From UBA961 sp049317525 (GTDB lineage Bacteria > Bacteroidota > Ignavibacteria > Kapaibacteriales > UBA961), in contig JBMOIC010000018.1 in the NCBI GenBank assembly GCA_049317525.1, positions 1-61,438 of the forward strand: a stretch of DNA of 61,438 bases. The letters are read 5' to 3'. The position numbers and the translations under genes are program-made. Shown here in pieces: positions 42,852 to 53,400 of this stretch. Under the pieces are notes generated by a model. It made no database searches. It was not told where the DNA came from and was given only the letters and a program-made list of their open reading frames with translations. Each line of letters opens with the position of its first letter. Positions within the stretch are counted from its first letter, which is position 1.

Positions 42852-43481
42852 TTAGTTATCATTCTTTTGTATAACAGTGCCTGCTCTTCCAGCAGAAACA
42901 GAGATAATGGCATTACAAAATTCTTCAATTTTAGATAAAGGTATTTTTGCTATAAACTCGATTGCATCATGATAATGAGAATCATGATGCAAAGCATATT
43001 CATCAATCACTTTTTTAACTGCTGAAACATCATCATATGTGCAAAATACTTTTATATCAGCACTTGAAAATATTGGCACTTTGATACATGATTCTAATAC
43101 CAAAGAACTTGCACCTGAATATGCACGAGCTAATCCACCAATCCCTAATTTAGTTCCTCCAAAATAACGGGTTATTACCAATAGAATATCAGATACATCG
43201 AATTTCTGTAAGATAAACAACATAGGTTTTCCTGCAGATCCCGAAGGTTCACCATCATCAGAAGTTCTAAATTCAAGGCCATTTTTCCCAAATCGATAAG
43301 CAAAACAATTATGAGAAGCATCAAAATACTCTGATCTCAAAGCATCTAATTCCTTAAGTGCCATATCTTTAGAAGATACAGGAATAGCTGTTGCAATAAA
43401 AATCGAGCCACGAACTTTGATTTCAGCTCTTTCACGCTGTTTTATGGTATTATAAAAATCAGAAGGATTATGAGTATTCAT
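42852..43481 (-). CDS. YigZ/IMPACT family protein
   Basis: This 209-residue protein matches YigZ-type members of the UPF0029/IMPACT family, with an N-terminal domain containing RGSIFIATAIPVSSKD near 24-39, the signature FRTSDDGEPSGSAGKPML near 70-87 and VITRYFGGTKLGIGGLARAYS near 97-117, and a ferredoxin-like C-terminal domain. Related to eukaryotic IMPACT; the bacterial role is not settled. It converges with purL (6-bp gap) and is divergent from bshA, with only 23 bp between starts. Confidence 0.93.
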   Translation of the reverse strand: MNTHNPSDFYNTIKQRERAEIKVRGSIFIATAIPVSSKDMALKELDALRSEYFDASHNCFAYRFGKNGLEFRTSDDGEPSGSAGKPMLFILQKFDVSDILLVITRYFGGTKLGIGGLARAYSGASSLVLESCIKVPIFSSADIKVFCTYDDVSAVKKVIDEYALHHDSHYHDAIEFIAKIPLSKIEEFCNAIISVSAGRAGTVIQKNDN

Positions 43482-43504
43482 TCTATAATTGTTAAAGGTA
43501 AATC

Positions 43505-44632
43505 ATGAAGATTGGAATAGTTTGTTATCCCACTTATGGTGGCAGCGGAGTTGTAGCTACCGAATTAGGTATTGCATTAGCTAAACGAGGGCATGAAGTG
43601 CATTTTATAACATATGCACAGCCAATGCGCTTAGACAGATTTCAAGATAATATTTTTTATCATGAAGTGGAACAACCTAATTATCCTTTATTTGAATTTC
43701 AATTGTATTCCTTAGCACTTGCTGGCAAAATTGTTGATGTAGTAAGATATGAACATTTAGATATCCTCCATGTGCATTATGCAATTCCACATGCAATTAG
43801 TGGCTATTTAGCTAAGCAAATCTTAAAGGATAAGACATCACTAAAACTTGTAACTACATTACACGGAACAGATATCACATTAATCGGATTAGAACCTACA
43901 TTTCTTCCATTAGTAAAATTTTCATTAGATCAATCAGATGCAGTAACAGCCGTTTCTAGATTCTTAGCAGAAAAAACGAAAACAGGCTTTATGACTAAAT
44001 CAGATCCAATAGTGATTCCCAACTTTATAGATACTAATGTATATTATAGAATGGAATGTACTAAGATAAGAGGTCAGATAGCACCAAATAAAGAGAAAAT
44101 TTTAATGCATGTATCTAATTTTCGTCCAGTGAAAAGAGTTCTAGATACAATTTACATACTTCAAGAAGTATTAAAAATACTTCCAGCAAAATTAGTTTTA
44201 GTTGGCGATGGACCAGATAGAGCAGAAGCCGAACGATTAGCAAGAGATTTGGGTATTTGGGAACATGTAAAATTCCTAGGTAAACAAAATGCTTTACCTG
44301 AAATTTTATCTGCAGCTGATGTTTTCTTATTAACAAGTCAATCAGAAAGCTTCGGTTTAGCAGCCTTAGAGGCCATGAGCTGTGGAGTTCCTGTAGTAGC
44401 AACGAATATAGGTGGAATCCCAGAAGTTGTTACTCATGATGAATCCGGATTTATAGCTGAATTAGGCGATATAAAAAGGATGGCAAAATATACTTTAGAT
44501 CTTATAACACATCCAAGAAAGTGGCAAGAGTTTAGCAATAATGCAAGAAAAAGAGCAGTTGAACATTTTGATACTCAACTGATAGTTCCAATGTATGAAT
44601 CTTTATATCAAAAATTAATAGAAATTGAATAA
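43505..44632 (+). CDS. bshA: N-acetyl-alpha-D-glucosaminyl L-malate synthase
   Basis: BshA joins GlcNAc from UDP-GlcNAc to L-malate, the first step of bacillithiol synthesis. The 375-residue GT4 protein has the BshA-specific start KIGIVCYPTYGGSGVVATEL, then HFITYAQPMRLDRF near 34, ILHVHYAIPHAISGYLAKQI near 84-103, TLHGTDITLIG near 118 and the donor site SESFGLAALEAMSCGVPVVA near 278-297. Bacillithiol or its precursors occur in Bacteroidota and relatives. bshB and bshC are not in the window, so production of the thiol cannot be confirmed here. Confidence 0.93.
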   Translation: MKIGIVCYPTYGGSGVVATELGIALAKRGHEVHFITYAQPMRLDRFQDNIFYHEVEQPNYPLFEFQLYSLALAGKIVDVVRYEHLDILHVHYAIPHAISGYLAKQILKDKTSLKLVTTLHGTDITLIGLEPTFLPLVKFSLDQSDAVTAVSRFLAEKTKTGFMTKSDPIVIPNFIDTNVYYRMECTKIRGQIAPNKEKILMHVSNFRPVKRVLDTIYILQEVLKILPAKLVLVGDGPDRAEAERLARDLGIWEHVKFLGKQNALPEILSAADVFLLTSQSESFGLAALEAMSCGVPVVATNIGGIPEVVTHDESGFIAELGDIKRMAKYTLDLITHPRKWQEFSNNARKRAVEHFDTQLIVPMYESLYQKLIEIE

Positions 44633-44634
44633 TT

Positions 44635-45405
44635 ATGTGTGGACGTTATTCTTTATTTGGAGATTGGAAGCAAACGCTTACTCCAACAGAAATCAAAGAA
44701 AAAATTGAATCATTTGAACCTAAACCAGATAATTATAATGTAACACCTTTAAGCATTATGCCAGTTATCTATCAATCTGAACAAAAGATTCACATAGAGC
44801 CTATGATTTGGGGCTTTATACCTGTATGGGCTAAAGATCCATCAATGGCATCTAAAATGATAAATGCTCGAAGTGAAACCTTACATGAAAAACCTAGTTT
44901 TAAACATGCTTTGAAGAGAAGAAGGTGCATGGTTCCTATGTCTGGATTTTTTGAATGGGCCCATACTTCTAAAGGAAATAAACAACCAGTTTATATGTCA
45001 ATGCAAGATTCAAATCCTTTTTTTGCAGCTGGATTATGGGAAGAATGGACAGATAAAGAGACTTTTTCAACATTACGTTCATTTACTATTATTACTGTTC
45101 CGGCAAATGCAAAGATTGCAACTTATCACGAAAGGATGCCTGCTATTTTACACAAAGATGATATGTTGTTTTGGTTGGGATCAGAATCAAAAGCAGATGC
45201 AGCTTTAAGAACATTTCCGGAACATTTGCTAATATCAAAATTTGTTAGCTTAGATGTGAATAATCCTAAAATGAATTCCGCGTCTTTACTAGAGGAAGTA
45301 ATATCAGATAAACATATAGAAAACTTGATTCCTACAATTCCACCTGGTAATAAAAAGTTATTGCTAAAAAATATTAATGAGAATAAGCAATCTACTTTAT
45401 TCTAA
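44635..45405 (+). CDS. SRAP (HMCES/YedK) abasic-site processing protein
   Basis: SRAP proteins form a covalent thiazolidine link through Cys2 to abasic sites in single-stranded DNA and shield them during replication. The 256-residue protein begins MCGRYSLF, with Cys2 as the nucleophile. Other conserved blocks are NARSETLHEKPSF near 80-92, RRCMVPMSGFFEWAH near 98-112 (with the catalytic Glu) and TYHERMPAIL near 164-173 (with the catalytic His). All catalytic residues are present. It starts 2 bp after bshA and is probably co-transcribed with it. Confidence 0.95.
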   Translation: MCGRYSLFGDWKQTLTPTEIKEKIESFEPKPDNYNVTPLSIMPVIYQSEQKIHIEPMIWGFIPVWAKDPSMASKMINARSETLHEKPSFKHALKRRRCMVPMSGFFEWAHTSKGNKQPVYMSMQDSNPFFAAGLWEEWTDKETFSTLRSFTIITVPANAKIATYHERMPAILHKDDMLFWLGSESKADAALRTFPEHLLISKFVSLDVNNPKMNSASLLEEVISDKHIENLIPTIPPGNKKLLLKNINENKQSTLF

Positions 45406-45429
45406 TTTGCAGAATGAATATAGTATTGT

Positions 45430-45460
45430 TTTGCCAAAACCATACTAACTACTAAATTTG
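45430..45460 (+). promoter_or_regulatory. Promoter of the enoyl reductase gene
   Basis: TTTG (45430-45433), a 19-bp spacer and TAAATTTG (45453-45460) match the Bacteroidota-type consensus. Transcription should begin near 45467, 35 nt before the ATG. A second -7-like TACTTTTG follows at 45464-45471. Confidence 0.65.
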
Positions 45461-45501
45461 TACTACTTTTGAAAAACAATCAATTGATTTAAGGATAAGA
45501 G

Positions 45502-46341
45502 ATGTCTGCCCACAGAAATTACGCACTTATTTTAGGTGTCTCCAGCGGATTCGGGAAAGCTACTGCATTAGCAGTTGCAAAACAGGGATATCACATTATT
45601 GGGGTTCATCTAGACAGGGCAGCCGGTTTGGCAGCCGTTGATGAATTGAAATCAGAGCTTAATAATCTTGGTGCTGATACTCATTTTTTTAATGTTAATG
45701 CTGCCGACGCAGATAGAAGAAAAGAGATTGTCGAATTTATTGCAGAAGAATTATCTAAATTTCCAGGTGCCTCTGTAAAATTACTGTTACATTCTTTAGC
45801 TTTTGGAAGTTTATTACCCTTAGCTGGAGAAAAAGACACCAAGGTTTTGAATCAAAAACAAATAGAAATGACTCTTGACGTTATGGCAAATAGTGTTGTT
45901 TACTGGACGCAGGATTTGCTTAGCAAGGAATTATTGGGCAGAGGTGGTAGGATTCTAGGATTAACAAGTGCTGGCAGCAATCGTGTGCTTCCTATGTATG
46001 GCGCTGTATCGGCAGCAAAAGCCGCAATGGAATCATATATGCGCCAATTTGCATTAGAATTAGCTCCTATGGAAATCACTGCTAATTCAATTAGAGCTGG
46101 GGTTACCAATACACCAGCATTAAGCAAGATTCCTGGCAATACTATCATTATGAAAAATGCTTTTATCAGGAATCCTTATCATAAGTTAACAACACCCGAA
46201 GATATAGCAAATGTTATAACATTGTTAATTAAACCTGAATCTAAATGGATTAATGGAACGATTTTGGGAGTAGACGGCGGAGAAGATTCGGTAGATATAA
46301 CTTGGTACCAGCCAACTGAAAGTGAATATGGATTATGTTAA
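45502..46341 (+). CDS. FabL-like enoyl-ACP reductase (SDR superfamily)
   Basis: This 279-residue short-chain dehydrogenase has the cofactor motif GVSSGFGKATALA near 13-25 and an active site with Tyr and Lys separated by six residues (YGAVSAAK near 172-179). Y-x6-K is the mark of enoyl-ACP reductases; ordinary SDR enzymes have Y-x3-K. The glycine motif resembles Bacillus FabL more than FabI. It probably performs the last reduction in the fatty acid elongation cycle. The C-terminus NGTILGVDGGEDSV is typical for the superfamily. It is monocistronic, with its own promoter and a strong terminator. Confidence 0.83.
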   Translation: MSAHRNYALILGVSSGFGKATALAVAKQGYHIIGVHLDRAAGLAAVDELKSELNNLGADTHFFNVNAADADRRKEIVEFIAEELSKFPGASVKLLLHSLAFGSLLPLAGEKDTKVLNQKQIEMTLDVMANSVVYWTQDLLSKELLGRGGRILGLTSAGSNRVLPMYGAVSAAKAAMESYMRQFALELAPMEITANSIRAGVTNTPALSKIPGNTIIMKNAFIRNPYHKLTTPEDIANVITLLIKPESKWINGTILGVDGGEDSVDITWYQPTESEYGLC

Positions 46342-46378
46342 TAAAGAAAAAGCCGCTTTAAGCGGCTTTTTCTTTATT
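46340..46378 (+). terminator. Strong terminator overlapping the enoyl reductase stop codon
   Basis: A perfect 18-bp inverted repeat (46340-46357 with 46361-46378) with a 3-nt loop, GC-rich core AGCCGCT/AGCGGCT and flanking A- and T-tracts. It overlaps the TAA stop codon (46339-46341) and should act in both directions. Confidence 0.9.
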
Positions 46379-46471
46379 AACTATATATCTTTTTTCATTT
46401 CATAATGAATCACTATTTTTTCTTAATTTCTTATATAACTCATACATTTTATCATTTAATAATGAATTGAT

Positions 46472-47920
46472 ATGTCCCACTCTTCAACACAACAATCCTC
46501 TGAATTTAAAAGGGATTTAGGCCTATTTGATTCTACAATGCTAGTTATTGGATCAATGATTGGCTCGGGCATTTTTATCGTAAGTGCCGATATCTCTAGA
46601 AGTGTTGGTGGTGGTGGCTGGGTATTATTGGTATGGGCTTTAACTGGTTTTTTTACTCTCATTGCTGCATTAAGTTATGGCGAATTAGCTGGAATGATGC
46701 CAAAAGCAGGTGGACAATATGTGTATTTAAGGGAAGCATATAATCCTTTTATAGCTTTTTTATATGGTTGGACATTATTTTCTGTGATTCAAACAGGAAC
46801 AATTGCTGCTGTTGCAGTTGCTTTTGCAAAATATACCGGTGTATTTTTCCCTATTGTTAATGAGAAAAATATTCTTTTTTCGCTGGGTAGTTTTTCAATA
46901 AGTGGCGCTCAGATTTTAGCAATCATCAGTATTTGGGTATTAACTGTTATTAATCTTAAGGGCGTAAGAGAAGGTAAATTTATTCAAAACATTTTTACTT
47001 TTACTAAAACAATAGCTTTATTGGGTTTAATCGCTTTAGGTTTATTTTTTTCTGGCAATCCCTCTGTTTTATCTCATAATCTTGCAGAATTTTGGCATTC
47101 ATCGTCAATATCTACTGATGGCTCTATAACTGAATTAGCAGGCCTTGCATTATTAGCAGCTTTCGGAACAGCTATGGTTGGATCTATATTTTCTAGTGAT
47201 GCCTGGAATAATATCACATTTACAGCTGGTGAAGTTAAAAATCCAAGCAAAACTATTCCCATAAGTTTATTCTTAGGTACTGGAATCGTAACGGTTTTAT
47301 ATCTTCTTGCCAATATTGCCTATATGAATGTACTTTCTGTTAATGGCTCACCAAATGCGATAGATGTAGCTGGACGAGGAATTCAGTTTGCAATAAGTGA
47401 TAGAGTAGGCGCTGCTGTAGCCGAGATAATTTTTGGATCTGGTGGGGCAGCTATTATGGCTGCATTAATCATGATTTCTACTTTTGGTTGCAATAATGGT
47501 ATTATTCTGTCTGGGTCAAGAGCATATTATGCAATGGCTAAAGACAAATTATTTTTTCCAAAAGCAGGAACTTTAAACACAAAAGGTGTGCCCGCAACTG
47601 CTTTAATCATTCAAGCAATTTGGGCCTCTTTATTATGTTTATCCGGAACATATAATGCATTATTAGATTATGTAGTTACTGCTGTACTTATTTTTTATAT
47701 CCTCACAATTGCTGGTATTTTTATTTTAAGAAAAAAGAAGCCTGATGCAGAAAGACCATACAAAGCATTTGGATATCCTTTTTTACCAGCATTATATATT
47801 GCCTTTGCATGTGCTATTATCTTTGATTTAATCCTATTTAAACCTGAAACAACATTACCAGGCATTCTTCTTGTTCTTGCTGGTATTCCTGTCTATTTTA
47901 TCTGGAATAAATCCAAATAA
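46472..47920 (+). CDS. APC family amino acid permease
   Basis: This 482-residue protein has 12 predicted membrane helices and APC-superfamily signatures: VIGSMIGSGIFIVSADI near 26-42 (the substrate-binding GSG motif of helix 1), GGQYVYLREAYNPFIAFLYGW near 82-102 and FSSDAWNNITFTAGEVKNPSKTIP near 240-263. It resembles LAT/SteT-type exchangers or cationic and neutral amino acid permeases. The substrate cannot be told from sequence. nadC follows 26 bp downstream. Confidence 0.88.
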   Translation: MSHSSTQQSSEFKRDLGLFDSTMLVIGSMIGSGIFIVSADISRSVGGGGWVLLVWALTGFFTLIAALSYGELAGMMPKAGGQYVYLREAYNPFIAFLYGWTLFSVIQTGTIAAVAVAFAKYTGVFFPIVNEKNILFSLGSFSISGAQILAIISIWVLTVINLKGVREGKFIQNIFTFTKTIALLGLIALGLFFSGNPSVLSHNLAEFWHSSSISTDGSITELAGLALLAAFGTAMVGSIFSSDAWNNITFTAGEVKNPSKTIPISLFLGTGIVTVLYLLANIAYMNVLSVNGSPNAIDVAGRGIQFAISDRVGAAVAEIIFGSGGAAIMAALIMISTFGCNNGIILSGSRAYYAMAKDKLFFPKAGTLNTKGVPATALIIQAIWASLLCLSGTYNALLDYVVTAVLIFYILTIAGIFILRKKKPDAERPYKAFGYPFLPALYIAFACAIIFDLILFKPETTLPGILLVLAGIPVYFIWNKSK

Positions 47921-47946
47921 TTCATTCTTTACTATTAGGTTTTGCA

Positions 47947-48816
47947 GTGCAAAAAGAACTTATCAATTCTGAAATTATTCGTTTAATCCAAATCGCCTTA
48001 CACGAGGATATAGACTCTGGAGATCTAACTGCCGAGAGTATATTTCCTATTCGAGGGGCCTGGACTAGTGGATTATTGATGGCAAAATCAGATGGAATTA
48101 TTTGTGGAATGGAAATAGCTAAATTAGTTTTTGATACAGTCAGTGGCAATACCTGTGTATGGGAACCATTGCTATCTGATGGGGATTTTGTTAAAAACGG
48201 AACTCCAATCGCAAAGATAAGTGGAGAAGCAAGAGACATACTATCTGGGGAAAGAACTGCTCTTAATTTTATGCAAAGAATGAGTGGCGTCGCTACTTTA
48301 ACTCATAGATATGTTTTAGCAATTAGTGGAACAGAAGCAAGAATCTTAGATACAAGAAAAACGATTCCAGGTTGGCGTGCATTAGATAAATATGCTGTCA
48401 GAATTGGTGGTGGATATAATCATAGAATGGGATTATATGATATGGCACTTATAAAAGACAATCATATTGCTGCTGCTGGAGGCATCTATCAAGCCATCGC
48501 ATTATGCAGAAATTATATCTCAGAAAACACACCTTTAGAAGTAGAAGCCGATACTATTCAACAAGTTATTGAGATATTAGCATGCCCTGGAGTACAAAGA
48601 ATAATGTTCGATAACTTTACTCCAATTCAAACCAGGGCTGCTGTAGAACTTGTTAATGGAAGATGTGAGACAGAAACCTCTGGTGGAATACATTTAGAAA
48701 CCATTAAAGCATATGCTGAAACAGGAGTAGATTATATCTCTGTGGGTGCACTAACACATTCTGCAGCTGCATTAGATATTTCTTTAGATCTAGACCCCTG
48801 GCTACCTAAATCCTAG
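47947..48816 (+). CDS. nadC: Nicotinate-nucleotide pyrophosphorylase (carboxylating)
   Basis: NadC converts quinolinate and PRPP to nicotinate mononucleotide, CO2 and PPi in de novo NAD synthesis. The 289-residue protein starts with GTG at 47947. Diagnostic blocks are LHEDIDSGDLTAESIF near 18-33, GERTALNFMQRMSGVAT near 101-117, LDTRKTIPGWRALDKYAVRIGGG near 137-158 (read in parts) and NHRMGLYDMALIKDNHI near 159-175. All phosphate-binding Arg and Lys residues are there. nadA and nadB are not in the window. The end overlaps the convergent LptA-like gene by 11 bp. Confidence 0.96.
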   Translation: MQKELINSEIIRLIQIALHEDIDSGDLTAESIFPIRGAWTSGLLMAKSDGIICGMEIAKLVFDTVSGNTCVWEPLLSDGDFVKNGTPIAKISGEARDILSGERTALNFMQRMSGVATLTHRYVLAISGTEARILDTRKTIPGWRALDKYAVRIGGGYNHRMGLYDMALIKDNHIAAAGGIYQAIALCRNYISENTPLEVEADTIQQVIEILACPGVQRIMFDNFTPIQTRAAVELVNGRCETETSGGIHLETIKAYAETGVDYISVGALTHSAAALDISLDLDPWLPKS

Positions 48817-50239
48817 GATTTTTCATATTTCTTCTTACTCTTTTTTTGGGTCTTTCTATAAATTTTGGTTTACCAGGTAAATCATAATCCTGAATATTTT
48901 TTTCTATGATATATTCTGGATATACATCTCCTTGTACACCACCAATCCACACTATTTTATCAATTTCCCCCTTGCTAAACATCACTTTTATAGAATCGGA
49001 TGTATTTCTTGCTGCACCATCTGGAATTCCCTGTTCATCTACTTTAAAGTATAAACTTTTTGCCTCTTTTGAAGCGATTATCGAATGTATCGTGTCTTTA
49101 ATAATATTAACTTCAATATACTTTCCACTTAATTGTTGAGATCTATCGCGTCTAATGGTATCATCTGACATCAAAGCAAAAGCATCAATCTGAGCATCAA
49201 TTTTTTGAACTTTTTTATCTTTAATATGTAGATGAATTGTATCTGCTTGCAATCTGGTTGAATCATACCAAACAATAGGAGAGCCTTGTAAAAGTAAAGA
49301 ATCTTGCTTAGGTAAAAATAATGCAATATTTGCAATTGCAGCCAAGCCAGACCTAACAATGGAAACTTTCCCTAGAGCTTTAAATATATCCTGGGAAGCT
49401 CTATATACTTCTAAGGTGTCACCTTCTATTGTCATGGTATCATATTTCATTTTTTGTATAGATAAGCTCTCTTTTTTATTTACAATTTCTTTTGATTTTG
49501 GTACAGATTTCTGTTTTCCCTTTATTTTTTTTGGTACTTGAATAATCACCTTCTTTTCATCTTCTTTTTTGTGTAAAATCGGCTCATCCAAATTTACTTT
49601 TGAACTATCAATTAAGAATAAGACAGGTTTACCGAGAATACGAGTAAAACCTGCTTGATTAATACTATAGGCAGTATCACCTTCAATTATTGCAGAATTC
49701 CTTTTGCCAAGCACAGAAACATGTCCAAATGCACTGCTATTTCTTGAATCTCTCTCATAATAAACTGTATCAGCAAAAATCAAAGCTGAATCATCTTCTA
49801 CAGAAACATTCCCATAAAATCGTGCTATATATTCTGAGGTAGAATAATCTCCTGTTTGCGCAATTACTGTTTTTCCTCTATCTACTATTTTTACACCACT
49901 TCTCCCTTTTGCTAATCGTGAATTTCCATCATACAATGCAAATGGCGTACTTAATGTTAATGAGCCTTGCTTAAGAATTACATCTCCGGATAATTCAACA
50001 AGATTTTGTTGGATATACTCAATAGCGTGGGAACAAGATAGTATTACATTGCCTTGTGATATACTAACATTCCCTTTTAATTCTCGGATAGATCCAGAGG
50101 CAGTTTCCTTCCCTTCCATAAGATCTGCATGATTCAATATAATTGGATCTTTGCTGCCTGATATCTGTGCATACACATATTGATGCACCATAAAAAGCAA
50201 GAGTAATCTCACAATATGAAATGGTAATTTATAAAGCAT
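48806..50239 (-). CDS. LptA/OstA-like LPS-transport family periplasmic protein
   Basis: From ATG 50239 (MLYKLPFHIVRLLLLFMVHQ) the protein has 477 residues and a signal peptide cleaved near YAQ. The frame is open to 50371, but the upstream 44 residues look unlike a gene start. The mature part is a repeating beta-jellyroll of the OstA/LptA kind: LKGNVSISQGNVILSCSHA, LSGDVILKQGSLTLST, GNVSVEDDSALIFADTVYY, GKVSIVRSGLAAIAN and so on. It probably binds lipid A in the periplasm, as in the long OstA-like proteins of Bacteroidota. A basic C-terminus (RPKKRVRRNMK) is unusual. Confidence 0.82.
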   Translation of the reverse strand: MLYKLPFHIVRLLLLFMVHQYVYAQISGSKDPIILNHADLMEGKETASGSIRELKGNVSISQGNVILSCSHAIEYIQQNLVELSGDVILKQGSLTLSTPFALYDGNSRLAKGRSGVKIVDRGKTVIAQTGDYSTSEYIARFYGNVSVEDDSALIFADTVYYERDSRNSSAFGHVSVLGKRNSAIIEGDTAYSINQAGFTRILGKPVLFLIDSSKVNLDEPILHKKEDEKKVIIQVPKKIKGKQKSVPKSKEIVNKKESLSIQKMKYDTMTIEGDTLEVYRASQDIFKALGKVSIVRSGLAAIANIALFLPKQDSLLLQGSPIVWYDSTRLQADTIHLHIKDKKVQKIDAQIDAFALMSDDTIRRDRSQQLSGKYIEVNIIKDTIHSIIASKEAKSLYFKVDEQGIPDGAARNTSDSIKVMFSKGEIDKIVWIGGVQGDVYPEYIIEKNIQDYDLPGKPKFIERPKKRVRRNMKNPRI

Positions 50240-50462
50240 TCTGGCCAAAGTATAATAAGAATTCAGCACGAATTTAATAGATTTTTTTAGATACAGTCTA
50301 GGTTTGAACGTATTTAAATAAGTATTTATCCACATTCTAAGATTTGTGGGGATAACTTCTTTAAAAAGCATTGAAAAGAAAGCTAAAACTTAGGTTTACA
50401 AATCGTAAATTTGCCGTCCAACAATATATACGAAAAGTCATTCCCTCACTTCATAGCCAAGC

Positions 50463-53400
50463 ATGTATTTATCTTCGGTTGACATAACAGGTTTTAAATC
50501 TTTTGCCCAAAAAACTCCATTGAGATTCTCCGATGGATTAACTGCTATTGTTGGACCAAATGGTTGTGGGAAAACAAATATAGTAGATGCGATTAGATGG
50601 GCTTTAGGGGAGCAAAAAACATCTGTTTTAAGATCGGATGCTATGGAAAATGTGATTTTTAATGGCACCAGAACTCGAAGACCTGTTGGCTTAGCAGAGG
50701 TTTCTCTTACAATTCAAAATAATAGACAAATACTTCCAACCGAATATACAGAAGTGACAATTACTCGCAGATTATTCAGAAATGGTGAAAGCCAATATTT
50801 TCTTAATAAAACGCAATGTAGATTAAAAGATATTATCGATCTATTTATGGATACAGGAATGGGCTCTGATGCTTATTCTGTTATTGAGCTTAAAATGATT
50901 GAAAAGATTTTAAGCGATAGAACTGATGAGAGAAGACATTTATTTGAAGAAGCCGCTGGTGTAACCAAATATAAAGCCAGAAGAAAAGAAACAAAGAGAC
51001 GCATAGATTCGATAAAGAACGATGTATCTAGAGTGCAAGATATTCTTAGAGAAGTTCAAAAAAATGTCTATTCTTTAGCTCGTCAAGCTGATAAAGCAAA
51101 ATTACATGCCGATTTAACTAAACAATTGTCTTTTTCTCAATCGTGGTTATTGTATGCTGAGTTAAAAAGAATTGAGAATATCTTACAATCTAAAAATGAG
51201 GAATATACTCCTTTACAAGAACAGTTAAACTCCATAAATCTTGTTCTGATTGAAGCTGAAAAGTCTAGAATATCAATTGACAATATTGCAGAAAGCTTTG
51301 AATCTGAAATGAAAGAATTGCAAGATGAATTCCAGAATTCATCTACAGCTTTCGCTGCGATGAGCCAACAAAAAGCAGTATCACATGAAAGAATTAAAGC
51401 ATTTTCTGATGCAATTTTTCGAGCTTCAAATCAACAAAAAGAAACCGAACTTTTATTAAATCAAGCCGAAATTACTTGCGAACAATCAAGGCAGAAAGCT
51501 CAAAACCTATCTTCAGAATGTTCACAATATGAAAAAGACATTCAAGTATTAAAAGATGCACGCGAAGCCGCAAAAATATATGCTCAAGAATTATATCAAC
51601 AATCAACTGCTTTTGATGCAGAAATTTCGCAAATAGATTCAATATTATCCCAACATAGATCTGCCTCTGATAGAACTTCAGAAAGAATTGCAGGATTAGA
51701 AAGACGCATTTTAGAAACGAATTCCGAACATCATCAAACATTAGTTTCTTTAGATTTACTTCAAAAAGAAATATCAGAAAAAGACACATTAACAGATGGA
51801 TATGTTAAAGCTGTGCTTAATGCAGAAAATATTGTTAGTGAAAAACAACATTATCTAGAATCATTACAAAACACAATTACTACTATTCAGCAAACATTGG
51901 GAGACCTTCAGAATGAAAAGGGACATCATTCTGCTTCAATAGAATTCCTTAAAAATCTCATTGATACTTCAGAAAGCTCTGTTCATCTCTCTTCTTCTAT
52001 TTCTTGGAATCCTAAGGGTGGTAAAATCACTCTTGCAGAAATTATAGATGCAGAAGAATCATTAACTATTGCGATAGATGCAGCTTTAGGAGAAGCAGGA
52101 AAGTATTTTGTTGTAGATAATCAAGAAGAAGCTTTGGCAGGTTGTGCTGAATTACACAAACACAATAAAGGAAAATCATCTTTTATATGTACTTCGTTAA
52201 TACCAACAGTGAAGCCTCTTCAAAATTATCCTCAAGCTGATGGTATCATAGGATTAGCCAGCGAAATCGTACAAGTTGATGAACATATCAGAAATATTCT
52301 TCGTATACTTTTAGCTAAAACTATCATTGTTGAGAATGCCAATATTGCTATGGAATTAGCTACTAATAATAAAGATTTTAGTTTCATCACTCTAAAAGGC
52401 GAAATTTTTTCTGCTTCGGGTATTATTCGCGGGGGTTCTACTTCATCATCCGAAGGTAAAAATATTGGCAAAAGAGAGCAGATAGCAAAATTAACTAAAG
52501 CATTGAATTTAATTAATGCTCACATTATCGAACTTCAACAAAAGCTTGAAAAGTCTAAAATTGAATTTAATTCAATAAATATTCGTGCTTTACATGATGA
52601 TGTCCGAAAAGCTGAACATGAAAAAAATTCATTTCAACAATCAGTTGCAAAATTGATGTATAAAAAAGATGCTGTAGAAGTTTCTCTTCAAAAACAAAAA
52701 GATGCGCTTGTAGATTTTCAGCAACACATGCAGAGTTTATTACAAAGTAATACAGATGATAAAGAAACCATAGAACACATCATCCAAAAAAAAGATGTTC
52801 TTATGGAATCAAAACAAACAATGTTAATCAAATATCGTATAGCAGAAACTGACTTATCGAAAGCTGAAGATTTATATAGGGCTGCTGAATTAATAATTGT
52901 GCAAAAAAAAGCTGAAGAACGCGCTGCAAACCATGAAGTTAATCGTCTAGCAGAACTTATAAAACAAAAAAATGATCAATTGCAGTTTTTAGAGAATGAA
53001 CAAAAAAGAGCACACATAGAACTACAAGCTTTAGAATCATCCATTTTTTCTGTCAACAAAGAAATCACTGAAGAACAAGAACGATTACAATTCCTAAAAG
53101 AAGTAATAACTAATCGCGAATCAAAATCTTTGGAATTGAAAAGAAATCGAAATGAAGCAAAAGAATATGAAGCTAAAGTCAGGGCGGAACAACATGCAAT
53201 CATGCAATTAATTCATTCTTCCGAGTTAAATTTACAACAAGCCCAAATCGAATATAAAAGAATTGTAGAAAAAGTCGAAGAGCATTCTCCAGGAATAGAT
53301 TTAGTACATATACCGGAAGATTGGATTCCACTTCCAGATTTTGATGAAATTATCGAAAGAGAAAAGTCTAAAAAAATTACTCAACGTTTACAAAGCTTAG

